The position numbers and the translations under genes are program-made. DNA of 64,000 bases from Bacteroidota bacterium (GTDB lineage: Bacteria; Bacteroidota; Bacteroidia; Chitinophagales; Chitinophagaceae), in contig JAFAEM010000032.1 of the NCBI GenBank assembly GCA_023424015.1, positions 62,001 to 126,000 of the forward strand, written 5' to 3'. Below the pieces are notes generated by a model. The model saw nothing but the letters and a program-made list of their open reading frames with translations, ran no database searches and was not told the DNA's origin. Below, piece by piece: positions 51,117 through 59,678 of the stretch (position 1 is the stretch's first letter; every line of letters begins with the position of its first letter).

Positions 51117-51833
51117 TTATTTAGAAGCGAGGAAGCTGGTGATCCTGTTCCCGATCTCATCGATGGTCAGTAAGACTGCTTCGTTTTGTACACGGCTTGC
51201 CGCCTCAGCGTGATCCAGTTCTTCTTTTTTCTTTTGTGAAAGATAATCTCTGGTTGTAATGGCTGAAAACGGGATGAGTCCTGTCCTTACATCGAGTATG
51301 ATGAGCTGTGTTGTTGCAAAGGCTTTGATGTCAGACTTTGAAAACAGTTTGTATTTGGAGTAAATATCGCTGTTGATGGAATAAACCACCACGATATCTG
51401 CCTGCATCCTTACCGCGGCTTCCCTGATATTGGTAAAGCTCGGTGTCCTTGAGATCATGAGTTCAGGCATAGATGAAACCTGTGTGACCCTTGCCGAATT
51501 TTTAAACTTTTCAGTGAACAGTTCTAAGTAGGCCTGCTGTGTCTTTAGGAATTGTTCATCGCTCCAATAGTTCCATTGATACCGCCTGGCCTGCGGTGAA
51601 GGTTCGAGTCTGACAATCGCAACCCTCAATTGCTGAGGGAGCTGGTAACGACCGTCAAGAATTTTTTGAATGTTCTCCTCTGAAATAGTGGATGCCCGGT
51701 CGTTGAACAACGAATGTGTGATGAGCGTATCATTCAACCCGTAACCTGCGGTTGAGGCGCTATTCAAACCACTCGTGGTGTGGCAGGCAGTTAACAGAAA
51801 TGTTGTCGCGATAAATAAAACAACTAGTCTCAT
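51117..51833 (-). CDS. Exported lipoprotein of unknown function
   Basis: About 238 residues from the ATG at 51831-51833, which begins a signal peptide with lipobox FLLTAC (Cys17). The mature protein has regular alternating strands and helices (QLRVAIVRLEPSP, EKFKNSARVTQVSSMPELM, AAVRMQADIVVVYSINSDIY, TTQLIILDVRTGLIPFSAI), reminiscent of lipoproteins with a TolB-N-like or CsgG-like fold. No family is claimed. An in-frame extension upstream would lose the signal peptide and overlap the next gene. Confidence 0.7.
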   Translation of the reverse strand: MRLVVLFIATTFLLTACHTTSGLNSASTAGYGLNDTLITHSLFNDRASTISEENIQKILDGRYQLPQQLRVAIVRLEPSPQARRYQWNYWSDEQFLKTQQAYLELFTEKFKNSARVTQVSSMPELMISRTPSFTNIREAAVRMQADIVVVYSINSDIYSKYKLFSKSDIKAFATTQLIILDVRTGLIPFSAITTRDYLSQKKKEELDHAEAASRVQNEAVLLTIDEIGNRITSFLASK

Positions 51834-51883
51834 ATTGCTGAATTTTAGTTTTAAGTTCAGGTTGGCCGTGTTGTGAACCGGCC

Positions 51884-52309
51884 TCAGTTGATGATACTCG
51901 CATTTGGGTCTTTCATCAGTTTGGCCAGGTCTTCCCGCCATTTTTGCAATTCTTCCGGCTTGAGACGTACCCAGTCTGTTACCTCACCCAAAATTTTCAG
52001 CGGTGACTGGCTTCGATAAGAGCGCGTCGGGTTGCCCGGGAATTTTTTATCTGTCAGGTTGGGGTCATTTTCAAAACTACCCGTCGGTTCCACGATATAT
52101 ACCCGGGCCTCTCTCTTACCTTTCGCCAATTCGGCGGCAAGCGCTGCACTGCTTAAAGTGGCACTAAAATAAATATGATTCATGTTTATCCCAGCGTAGT
52201 AATTTGACAGGTATCCCGCGGTCAGCAGGTCGCCAGGTTTCAGATCCGCCTTTGTTCCGTGATAAAATGGTCCGGGGTCCGGGATCGTGGATGAATTCTG
52301 CATTTTCAT
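51884..52309 (-). CDS. arr: NAD+-rifampin ADP-ribosyltransferase
   Basis: A 141-residue Arr enzyme. FYHGTKADLKPGDLL and VYIVEPTGSFENDPNLTDKKFPGNPTRSYRS are the family signatures. Known catalytic residues of the mycobacterial enzyme (His19, Tyr49, Asp84) have counterparts at His17, Tyr47 and Asp82 with constant offset. It inactivates rifampin-type antibiotics by ADP-ribosylation at C21. It follows a MarR-type gene by 7 bases. Confidence 0.92.
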   Translation of the reverse strand: MKMQNSSTIPDPGPFYHGTKADLKPGDLLTAGYLSNYYAGINMNHIYFSATLSSAALAAELAKGKREARVYIVEPTGSFENDPNLTDKKFPGNPTRSYRSQSPLKILGEVTDWVRLKPEELQKWREDLAKLMKDPNASIIN

Positions 52310-52316
52310 ATTAGGT

Positions 52317-52769
52317 TTATGTATTTAAATGATCAGTAGTATCGTCGAGCAGTTCTATATATCCCTCGAAAAAAGCTGCCAGGGTTTTTTGTTGCGCCGG
52401 TGAAAAAGTCGCGATCAGCTTGTCAGTTTTTTTTTGAAAGTCCTTATAGTAGGGCTGCAGCAGCCCGAGTATTTTCTTATTGTCAGGAACGATAAATACT
52501 TTTCGCCGGTCGTTTTTATCAAACTGTCTTTTAATGAGTTTTTTCTTCTCAAACCGGTCTATCAGGCCGGTCACCGCACCGGTGGTCAGGCCCGACAACT
52601 CAGCAAGCTGGCCGGCCGTAAGTTTACCTTTCTGCAGAAAAAAGCCCAGGTACTTATGATCAGTTCCGCTAAAACCGGCTTTTCTGGCAATGGCTTCATG
52701 CATTTGCAGCGAAGAATAAGCGGATTGCTGGCTTAATTTCCTTAACTCAACGGTATTGATCCCTGCCAT
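52317..52769 (-). CDS. MarR-family transcriptional regulator
   Basis: A 150-residue winged-helix regulator. The recognition part is QLAELSGLTTGAVTGLIDRFEKKKLIKRQFDKNDRRKVFIVPDNK, where the Asp-Arg-Arg wing is diagnostic. It lies 7 bases upstream of arr on the same strand, so it probably controls both itself and arr through the dyad at 52774-52807. Confidence 0.92.
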   Translation of the reverse strand: MAGINTVELRKLSQQSAYSSLQMHEAIARKAGFSGTDHKYLGFFLQKGKLTAGQLAELSGLTTGAVTGLIDRFEKKKLIKRQFDKNDRRKVFIVPDNKKILGLLQPYYKDFQKKTDKLIATFSPAQQKTLAAFFEGYIELLDDTTDHLNT

Positions 52770-52773
52770 TTTA

Positions 52774-52807
52774 ATCTTTGTTTATAAGTATCTTAGTTAC
52801 AAAGATA
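52774..52807 (-). promoter_or_regulatory. Promoter and operator dyad of the MarR-arr operon
   Basis: A perfect dyad ATCTTTGT (52774-52781) / ACAAAGAT (52799-52806), with a nested one TATCTT (52789-52794) / AAGATA (52802-52807). On the minus strand the outer arm reads TATCTTTG at 52800-52807, a consensus -7 box. The operator would therefore cover the promoter, 5 bases upstream of the start codon at its near end. Confidence 0.6.
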
Positions 52808-52877
52808 AATTATTTGAATGACCGGGATTCTTTTTTTCGTTAAAAAAGTGATTAAGGGCTTAATTAGTTTTAAGGGA

Positions 52878-53489
52878 TTAGCCTCCTATCATACCGGTTT
52901 TTACCGCTCCTGCGCGCTGGTAGTTGGCGAAGATCACGCCGTTAGGTGTGATCAGGCTGTCGGTCAGGCTAAACGCTGCGGGAATGGTGCCCTCGCCGAA
53001 AAGCTTTTTTCCCTTGCCTAATGTTATGGGGAAAATCTTTAGCCAGAGGTCATCCACCAGGTCATGTCTGAACAATGTCTGGACAAGTTCACTGCTGCCA
53101 TGTACCTGGATATCGGTGCTGTTTTCACTGGAGTTTTTGAGGGCCTTGACCTGGTCGACTGAATTTAGAAAAATGCAGTTATTCCATTCGGTATTATTCT
53201 TTGAAAGGGATGTCGACATCACGTATTTGGTAATATCATTGATACCCGGCCATAGCTCGCCATGGGAAGGCCAGAAGGCTGCAAAGCTGTCGAAGGTTTT
53301 TCTGCCTAAAAGCAGGTCTGCGGGTTTCATATGTTTTTCGAGAAATGCCCCGGCCGCTGCGTCGGCCTCATAGAAATATGGTGCACTCCAGCCACCGAAT
53401 TTGAAGTCGCCCGACTCATCATCGGGCCCACCTGGTGCTTGCATCACACCGTCTAGTGTCATGAAGGACAGGACAATGATCTTTCTCAT
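52878..53489 (-). CDS. DHFR-like (RibD C-terminal domain) protein, copy 1
   Basis: About 203 residues from the ATG at 53487-53489 (MRKIIVLSFMTLDGVMQAPG). The family pattern is I-x-x-S-x-x-L-D-G, then ADLLLGRKTFDSFAAFWPSHG, KYVMSTSLSKNNTEWNNC, DIQVHGSSELVQTLFRHDLVDDLWLKIFPITLGKGKKLF. It is related to dihydrofolate reductase and RibD reductase, but without the conserved substrate residues needed to name a substrate. A second, divergent relative lies at 54418-54984. Confidence 0.85.
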   Translation of the reverse strand: MRKIIVLSFMTLDGVMQAPGGPDDESGDFKFGGWSAPYFYEADAAAGAFLEKHMKPADLLLGRKTFDSFAAFWPSHGELWPGINDITKYVMSTSLSKNNTEWNNCIFLNSVDQVKALKNSSENSTDIQVHGSSELVQTLFRHDLVDDLWLKIFPITLGKGKKLFGEGTIPAAFSLTDSLITPNGVIFANYQRAGAVKTGMIGG

Positions 53490-53741
53490 GTGCAGATTTT
53501 TTAAGGTGAACGTAACTGGCCGGCAGGCGGGGACGGGTTTGATCACCTGCGAAGGTCCCATCAGCAAATCTCGTCAACCCTTTCGTTTTATTACAGTGTA
53601 AATGCGACAATCTCGAAGGCGGAATGCGACATTTGTTTTAGTCATTGGGGGAGCAGAAGTTTATCCTCTTAAGTACTGCAGTCAGTAGTGACTTTGTCAA
53701 TAATGGTAAGAACCCATTTTTTGTTGATATAGGTCAGGTAA

Positions 53742-54179
53742 ATGATTAGTCGTCAAACAGTCGACATTAACCAGGTAAGTGTTTTCCTGGGTATGAAAGC
53801 AGTGGTATCGTCTATGAAGAAAACAAAAAACGGATCAATCGTCAATATTTCTTCAGTTGCAGGCCTGCTCGCACTTCCACAGTATATCACCTATAGCGCA
53901 TCTAAGTTTGCCGTGAGGGGAATGACCAAGGTAGGCGCATTGGAATTTGCAGATTATGGCATCCGGGTAAACTCTGTACACCCCGGACTGATCGATACTC
54001 CGATGACCCAGGATGAGAACAATGCTGCGTCTCTGGCAGAGTTTGCCAAATCAATCCCGCTGAAACGTGCGGCGAGACCGGAAGAAGTTACCAACCTGGT
54101 TTTATACCTGGCTTCTGATGACTCAAGCTATAGCACAGGTTCTGAGTTTGTCATTGATGGTGGAAGCAACCCGTTTTAA
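53742..54179 (+). pseudogene. 5'-truncated short-chain dehydrogenase/reductase
   Basis: A 145-codon frame that begins abruptly in the middle of an SDR. Present are the segment DINQVSVFLGMKAVV, the catalytic Ser region NGSIVNISSVAGLLA, the catalytic YSASK (Y-x-x-x-K), VNSVHPGLIDTPM, and the C-terminal end LVLYLASDDSSYSTGSEFVIDGGS. The N-terminal Rossmann half with TGxxxGIG, about 100 residues, is absent, and none of it is seen in any frame in the 150 bases upstream. It cannot bind NAD(P) in the normal way, so it is most likely a remnant. Confidence 0.82.
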
Positions 54180-54239
54180 TAAAGTTGTATCAGGTTAGTT
54201 CAGTCAGTATTTCCTGCGGTATCAACTAAAACATAATCT

Positions 54240-54267
54240 ATCAGCCTCATAAAATGGGGCTGATTTT
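54240..54267 (+). terminator. Terminator after the SDR remnant
   Basis: ATCAGCC (54240-54246) pairs with GGCTGAT (54258-54264), followed by TTTC. Confidence 0.65.
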
Positions 54268-54417
54268 CTTTTGGGGTATACCAGGTAAGACAAAGTGAAT
54301 AGAGTACCTTTCATTTGTTAGAAATTATTGTTATACCCCTTTAATAAATATCAACTACAACTCTGTTCTCAAATCCTCTTGAGGTGTCAGAGCGGCCACC
54401 CGACTTACTGCTCAGTA

Positions 54418-54984
54418 CTAATTATTTGTAATGTTCTTTGGTATTGGCTCAAAATATAATGCCGTAACCCCCGAGGTAAACGATTTTGTCCTGATAAGTT
54501 TCAATATAATCTTATCCGTGATTTGATCAAAAAGCTGAAGTCCCTTTCCTTCGATGACCGGGTGGATACAAATTTGAAATTCATCAATAAGGTTGCTGTT
54601 TAGAAGCTGGATGATCAGACTCCTGCTTCCCACCAGGATGTCTTTTCCGGGTTGTTGTCTTAGTTCCTGTACTTCTTCGCTAAGCGTTTTTTCAGCAAGT
54701 CTTGCACTATCCCATCCCGTGTCCTTTAAGGTGGTGGAAAACACAAGTTTTTGAACTTTGTCTATTGAAACAGCAAAGTCGTTCATTGCCTTGTCCTCCG
54801 ATGGGTTCTTTAAAAGTTCCTGCCAAAATTGCATAAGCTGATAGGTGATCCGTCCATATAGTAAAACATCCCCGCTGTCAATTAAGTCAGCGTAATGTTG
54901 GTGTAAATCTTCATCGGCAACCCCGGTTGTATGGTCACAAACACCATCGAGGGTCATATTGAACGCGGCAATTACTTTTCTCAT
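54418..54984 (-). CDS. DHFR-like (RibD C-terminal domain) protein, copy 2
   Basis: A 188-residue protein with MRKVIAAFNMTLDGVCDH at the start, VLLYGRITYQLMQFWQ, KLVFSTTLKDTGWDSARL and ILVGSRSLIIQLLNSNLIDEFQICIHPVIEGKGLQLF. It belongs to the same family as the gene at 52878-53489 but is a distinct subtype (YfiL/YyaP-like). Function unknown; members are often annotated as deaminase or reductase. Confidence 0.87.
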   Translation of the reverse strand: MRKVIAAFNMTLDGVCDHTTGVADEDLHQHYADLIDSGDVLLYGRITYQLMQFWQELLKNPSEDKAMNDFAVSIDKVQKLVFSTTLKDTGWDSARLAEKTLSEEVQELRQQPGKDILVGSRSLIIQLLNSNLIDEFQICIHPVIEGKGLQLFDQITDKIILKLIRTKSFTSGVTALYFEPIPKNITNN

Positions 54985-55103
54985 GTAATTCCTTAATTGC
55001 TATTAATTTGATTTAGGGTATTGACCTTCCGTTTCATGCACGTGACTGATGTGGTGACTATTTCTTTGAAATGCTTTTTCTTCTTGATGTTCACAATTTT
55101 CGA

Positions 55104-55580
55104 TTATTTAAGCTCTGAGAGTATTATTTTTTTTTGCTTAAATGTATTCCTCATGGCCTTTTCCCTAACCTCAGCGTTTTCATTGTTAATAAGGTCGAAA
55201 TACTCAACCGGCACAACCTGCCACGACAAGCCATATTTGTCTTTACACCAGCCACAATAGCTTTCCTCACCGCCATTTGCGGTCAAAGCATTCCAGTAAT
55301 AATCCACTTCTGCCTGGTCTTTGCAGTTAATTACAAACGACACGGCTTCATTAAACTTAAAATAAGGGCCCGCAGCCAGGATATTAAATTCCAGGCCTGC
55401 TATTTCCATAATCGCGGTTTCAAAGCTTTTCTGTCCACCCATTTCTATGGCTTCAGGCGGATTTTGATATTGATAATATTCCTTTAGCCTGCCATCTTTG
55501 AAAATTGAAAGGTAATAGTCTACTACCGCTTTGGCGTCTTTATCAACCCAAAGCGAAGGTGTAATTTTTTGGGTATTCAT
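55104..55580 (-). CDS. VOC-family (PhnB/3-demethylubiquinone methyltransferase-like) protein
   Basis: A 158-residue protein: ITPSLWVDKDAKAVVDYYLSIFKDGR, ETAIMEIAGLEFNILAAGPYFKFNEAVSFVINCKDQAEVDYYWNALT and GWCKDKYGLSWQVVP. This is the PhnB-type branch of the vicinal oxygen chelate superfamily. Members are often near DHFR-like and other small enzymes. Metal ligands are not clear, so no reaction is assigned. Confidence 0.88.
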   Translation of the reverse strand: MNTQKITPSLWVDKDAKAVVDYYLSIFKDGRLKEYYQYQNPPEAIEMGGQKSFETAIMEIAGLEFNILAAGPYFKFNEAVSFVINCKDQAEVDYYWNALTANGGEESYCGWCKDKYGLSWQVVPVEYFDLINNENAEVREKAMRNTFKQKKIILSELK

Positions 55581-55872
55581 ATTTTATTGTTTATGGTTTT
55601 GCTGCTATTATTTCCAATTTAAATGTCCATGCCGTGGCGGTCTGATCTCTGTTAGTGTCATTCGATCCGATTCGATCTTTGGTCCTTCCCGTTCCTGCGC
55701 GTATGATAAAGGTATTGCGCACAACCAATTTCTCAAAAAACCATCCCTGGTTCAGTCGGAACTGAGGATCGATAGGCACTGCCTCTTGTCACTGTTTAAG
55801 GACTCGTTATCTATTTAAAGGTATCTGCGCGTTATTCGTTCCTGGTAAAGGCCCTGCTCGTTCCGTATTCTT

Positions 55873-56598
55873 TCATTCAGCTGGCAGGTAAAGTTTTATG
55901 GTTCCTTTTTTAAACAATACTTCGTCCAGGTGCCCCATTTTTTGACGGTCTTTTGTTATTAAATGCATATGCAGATAGGTATCGTGGTGGGTAAAGATCG
56001 CTTTATGTTCCGTAGAGAAAAAGCCAACAATGTCTGCCTGCTCATTTTTAATCAAATAATTTACCTGTCCTTTATGGGCATCGTCCGGTGAACCCACTTT
56101 CAAACTTTTTGGCAGATTAACAACGTGAATAGTCGCTCGTTCAATGGTTCCTGAGAGCTTAAACATAAAAGGCCTTCGCGAATACTTGGTTATTTTGCCA
56201 AGGCATGATTCCAGTTGTTGGATTGTCTGAATACTATCGGGAAGCTTTTGTTCTGTCCATTTGGAAATATTTGTGTAACCAAAAAATGGAGCTTTTATGT
56301 CGTAAGTTTCCTCGACTTTCATTGTGGAGTCAGAAGTTACCGTTGATTTATATGATTTTCCGCCCATGACCAGGATTTCTCCTGCTAAATATTCTACTGG
56401 TCCAAGTCCGAATAAATTTTTCTTGCTGGTTATCGTGTCGAGGCTGATATTTCCGTAAAGCTCTCCTTTCCACATTACGTTTTTCATTTGGCCGACAATT
56501 TTGACTTCTGAAGCTCTATCCTGTGCCCTCATCTTGTAGGTTGTTAAAGACAGTATTGTCAGTCCGAGAATTGTAGCTTTAAAACACCGTTTGATCAT
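55873..56598 (-). CDS. Exported acetolactate decarboxylase-like protein
   Basis: A 241-residue protein with a signal peptide (1-25). MWKGELYGNISLDTI near residue 43, LFGLGPVEYLAGEILVMGGKSY, the GTIERATIHVVNLP segment, and FTHHDTYLHMHLITKDRQKMGHLDEVLF near the C-terminus are the alpha-acetolactate decarboxylase pattern, with a His pair (H-x-H) and a conserved Glu for zinc. It would turn acetolactate into acetoin. A signal peptide is unusual for a fermentation enzyme but is known for secreted versions. Confidence 0.82.
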   Translation of the reverse strand: MIKRCFKATILGLTILSLTTYKMRAQDRASEVKIVGQMKNVMWKGELYGNISLDTITSKKNLFGLGPVEYLAGEILVMGGKSYKSTVTSDSTMKVEETYDIKAPFFGYTNISKWTEQKLPDSIQTIQQLESCLGKITKYSRRPFMFKLSGTIERATIHVVNLPKSLKVGSPDDAHKGQVNYLIKNEQADIVGFFSTEHKAIFTHHDTYLHMHLITKDRQKMGHLDEVLFKKGTIKLYLPAE

Positions 56599-56758
56599 TT
56601 GAAGTATTCGATTCTTATTACTCCTTTTAAAGAGTAAAGGTGATACACAAATTTATTATTGGGAATATTTTAGCCTAGTCTGCAGGATTTGTTTTTAGTG
56701 ATTACTTTTTTAAAATGACATACAGCATGCCCGGCCGTGAAAATGACCGGCCATTGAT

Positions 56759-57256
56759 TTACCAAAATTTCCACCACGGTTTAGTTTCGCCGGGCTCCGC
56801 GGTATCTGCAGGAATTTTCCAAAACTCTTCGTTAAATGGCAAATTTGTAAAAGCTTTTGTTACCATGTGGACATAGGGATAGATAGCGTCTTCACTTCCA
56901 TTTTGGAATCTTCTCATTACTTTCTGAATAGGCCAGAGTTCTGTACCGTCTGGTAGTTTTAAGGAAACCTTTAATTCTCCCTGCGGATCGTTGTCATCAG
57001 TTATCCATTGTGAACCATTTACATTATGGATGATCGTCTCGCCAACATATGAGCCAATTGAAAATAAAATGGGTCCGTATCCTTTTCCATAAAGCCGCCC
57101 TCCTTTACGAGGCTGCCCATGCTTCATGTTATTACTGAAAAATTTGTCGACTTGAATAATACTGTCAATGGTATAGTCCAGTTTAAATCCATCTGCAGCA
57201 AATGCTTTTATGATCCATGCGGATTGCGATCTGATATCTTCCTGTAAAGTCGCCAT
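56759..57256 (-). CDS. Uncharacterised protein
   Basis: A 165-residue protein with no signal peptide. Not recognised. Visible features: an early D-x-I-I-Q-V-D-x-F-F segment, a Gly-rich GYGPILFSIGSYVGETI stretch that looks like a helix packing motif, and a C-terminal Pro/Trp-rich tail (ETKPWWKFW). The sequence resembles in layout the DUF3806-type immunity/house-keeping proteins but this is only an impression. Confidence 0.6.
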   Translation of the reverse strand: MATLQEDIRSQSAWIIKAFAADGFKLDYTIDSIIQVDKFFSNNMKHGQPRKGGRLYGKGYGPILFSIGSYVGETIIHNVNGSQWITDDNDPQGELKVSLKLPDGTELWPIQKVMRRFQNGSEDAIYPYVHMVTKAFTNLPFNEEFWKIPADTAEPGETKPWWKFW

Positions 57257-57424
57257 ATAGGTATTGATTAGTTTCTGTTTGCTATGGGATTCACAATGCC
57301 TGCAATGTTAAGGCATTGGCAAAATACTGAGATTATATTTTTCCAAGGCTATTTTGCCAATGCAACCTTTAGGAAGGTATGGATTTATCTTTCAGGTTTT
57401 CCGAATAAGTTTTCAAATGAATTC

Positions 57425-58372
57425 TTATTTGAATTTAGCCTTGAGAAAGCCATTAACTTCCAGCCAGTGCATAAATGCATCAAACCAGCGGTTACTGGTT
57501 CTGTTGGGGTTGCCAAGACCAAAACCATGGCCACCGTTCTGGTAAAGATGAAATTCGACAGGTATGCCCGTTTTATACCAGGATTCGATCACACCGAATT
57601 TGCCGCCGAAAAGAAAATCATCAGTGGCGATAACACTGAACATCGGTGGGGCATTCTTCGGCACCTCCACCGGTCCCATACCACCATAAATAGGGCCAAT
57701 GAAAGCCAACTTCATGGTCTTTGAGTTGAGTGTTGAATGCATCGTGAGGCCGGCGCCGGCAGAAAAGCCGATCATACCTATCCTGCTGGTATCTACACCC
57801 CATTCTTTGGAACGTTTTAATATCATGGCGTAGGCAGTCTCGGCATCCTGTAATTGATTTGACAGATCTATCTGCGGCGGTCTGGGAGGTGCTGGTGCTG
57901 CATTAGAAGTATCGGATGGAGCACCAAAGCGCGGGCGACTCATCCACGCCGAAAACGAATCAAGTGACTCGTGAGTGGGGAAAAGCCGGTATTTGAGTAC
58001 AAAAGCGGCAATCCCTTTGTCGGCGAGGGCCTGCGCAACTTCCCAGCCTTCGTTGCCCATCGAAAGCCAACGAAAACCACCACCTGGGGCCACGATCACG
58101 GCCGCGCCATTTGCGGTACCCGGTTTGGGAAGAAAAGGGGTGAGGGTAGCTTTGGTAATGTTGCGTGCCATTGGGTCACCCCATTGGCGGAACCAGGATT
58201 CAGAAGCGGGTTGATTCGCGACACCCCCACTGCCAAGTGGTATTGCGTTTGGTTCGGGTGGCGCGTTAAGTGGATAGATAGTGCCATCCTGCGCTATGGT
58301 TAACGACGACAGCGTTAATAATACGCCCAATAAAGCGAACGATTTGATGTAGCCGTAAAGTTTACAGTTCAT
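57425..58372 (-). CDS. Exported alpha/beta hydrolase (esterase type)
   Basis: About 315 residues. I choose the ATG at 58370-58372 because a signal peptide starts there (MNCKLYGYIKSFALLGVLLT, cleavage after TIAQ). NGAAVIVAPGGGFRWLSMGNEGWEVAQAL holds the oxyanion loop; the nucleophile Ser is in IGMIGFSAGAGLTMH, the Asp in VIATDDFLFGG, and the His in NGGHGFGLG. It is close to the BD-FAE / acetylxylan esterase group and may deacetylate polysaccharides, though the substrate is not given by context. Confidence 0.85.
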   Translation of the reverse strand: MNCKLYGYIKSFALLGVLLTLSSLTIAQDGTIYPLNAPPEPNAIPLGSGGVANQPASESWFRQWGDPMARNITKATLTPFLPKPGTANGAAVIVAPGGGFRWLSMGNEGWEVAQALADKGIAAFVLKYRLFPTHESLDSFSAWMSRPRFGAPSDTSNAAPAPPRPPQIDLSNQLQDAETAYAMILKRSKEWGVDTSRIGMIGFSAGAGLTMHSTLNSKTMKLAFIGPIYGGMGPVEVPKNAPPMFSVIATDDFLFGGKFGVIESWYKTGIPVEFHLYQNGGHGFGLGNPNRTSNRWFDAFMHWLEVNGFLKAKFK

Positions 58373-58732
58373 ATTGGTGTGTTTATAATTGACAGGTATG
58401 GAATATGGGTTTGCTACTATCGTCACACGGATTGGCACAGCGGTGTTGCCCGAAAGACCTTGGGGCTGTTTTAAAGCTGAAAACTAATATACGAAAGTTG
58501 ACTCGAAAAGTTATCGGGTAGAATAACTCAAACCTGGGCCTATTCCGCTTCCGCCATTCAGTCAAACCGATGTTGGGGGCGGAATTCCGGGTTCACCCTG
58601 GACCCTTGATTTGTAGGAAATAGTAAGGCCCATAAATAGAAGATCTTTAACAAATGTATCACAGCAGGTCTTTGGCAGTGGCTGTTCAGGATAGCAGATG
58701 CGCACAAATCTCTCTCTTAACAAGTTCTTTCT
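58373..58732. other. 360-base intergenic region
   Basis: No gene is supported. It holds the promoter side of the esterase gene and one copy of a repeated 20-base element at 58483-58502, described separately. Frames seen across it are weak and run into the cupin gene on the wrong strand. Confidence 0.5.
58483..58502 (-). repeat. Repeated 20-base element, copy 1
   Basis: ACTAATATACGAAAGTTGAC occurs here and again, exactly, at 62270-62289. Both copies are flanked on the same side by AGCTGAA and lie 110-135 bases upstream of a minus-strand gene. On the minus strand it contains CGTATATTAG, which may be part of a promoter. Confidence 0.75.
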
Positions 58733-59302
58733 TCAGACAATCTTTAATGGCTGACCCACTACTATCATGTCGTGGTCGGCAAAAACCTTCACAATCTGTT
58801 CTTTTGAAGGGGGTAAAGTCCATTTGTCGGTTGCTGCAAAAAAGTCTTCCATTTTACCAGCAGGCAAATAGGAAACAATTGCTTTCCCTGTTTCTGACAG
58901 TTGAACAAAAGCATGCGGTACATTTCGTGGAAGAAAAATCGTATCCCCTTTTTTCATTTGATATTTATCGTCACCCACCTGAAACAAATATTCTCCCTCA
59001 ACAATATAAAACCATTCGTCCTGATTTGGGTGAATATGCAAGGGCGGTCCGCCTTTCGGTGTTGATCCAGTTTGCTCAAAAACCGCTAAGTCATTTTCTG
59101 TGTCTTTTCCAGAAATTTTTATGTCAAGCGTATTTAACGTAACGCCTTTCATTTTATAGTGTCGACTAAATCTTGCCTCTCCAGAAGCAACCTTAAACCC
59201 TTTGCCTGTACGCATGCCTATTGCAGATTTTATTTTCGAAAAAGCCAGCAGTGGCGTTGCCAAAAGTGTTTTTAATATAAAATTTCTGCGTCTCATATAC
59301 AC
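58733..59302 (-). CDS. Exported cupin-domain protein
   Basis: A 189-residue protein whose start MYMRRRNFILKTLLATPLLA carries a twin-Arg-like signal (RRRNF). The cupin core has metal motif 1 PPLHIHPNQDEWFYIVEGEYLFQVGD and motif 2 FLPRNVPHAFV, so it can bind a metal. Function unknown; perhaps an exported quercetinase- or sugar-epimerase-like enzyme. Confidence 0.85.
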   Translation of the reverse strand: MYMRRRNFILKTLLATPLLAFSKIKSAIGMRTGKGFKVASGEARFSRHYKMKGVTLNTLDIKISGKDTENDLAVFEQTGSTPKGGPPLHIHPNQDEWFYIVEGEYLFQVGDDKYQMKKGDTIFLPRNVPHAFVQLSETGKAIVSYLPAGKMEDFFAATDKWTLPPSKEQIVKVFADHDMIVVGQPLKIV

Positions 59303-59447
59303 CTGTCGTTGTTAAATTGAAATTAGCTGTCGATTTTGTGATGCACAATGGTTGTGGTATTGCAGAACGCGGGGAATTTCGCTCAGAATTTCAAAAGATA
59401 TTTTAAGTTGAACTTTGGACACCTATCTCCATTTTGGCGTTACCCTG

Positions 59448-59675
59448 TTAACGGGTCGTTGTTTTTTGGTCGTTATCAACATATTCTAAAATGTCACCTG
59501 GCTGGCAATCCAATACGTTACAAATTGCCTCTAATGTGCTAAACCTGATTGCTTTTGCTTTTCCTGTCTTTAAAATGGAAAGATTTGATAAAGTCAGCCC
59601 GACTTTTTCAGAAAGTTCATTCAATGACATCTTTCGCTTTGCCATCATAACGTCTAAATTTACGATGATTGCCAT
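59448..59675 (-). CDS. YozG-type Cro/CI-family helix-turn-helix regulator
   Basis: A 75-residue protein: VNLDVMMAKRKMSLNELSEKVGLTLSNLSILKTGKAKAIRFSTLEAICNVLDCQPGDILEY. This is the compact YozG/DUF2975-linked HTH type. It sits 3 bases downstream of the DUF2975 membrane protein. The pair is widespread; in some genomes it behaves as a membrane-linked regulator. Confidence 0.9.
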   Translation of the reverse strand: MAIIVNLDVMMAKRKMSLNELSEKVGLTLSNLSILKTGKAKAIRFSTLEAICNVLDCQPGDILEYVDNDQKTTTR

Positions 59676-59678
59676 AAC

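Noticed and set aside
55591..55779. 62-codon minus-strand frame between the VOC and acetolactate decarboxylase genes
   Set aside because: Its product is polar and well formed but matches no family I recognise, and the context gives no support. It may be a decayed gene, but not enough to list.
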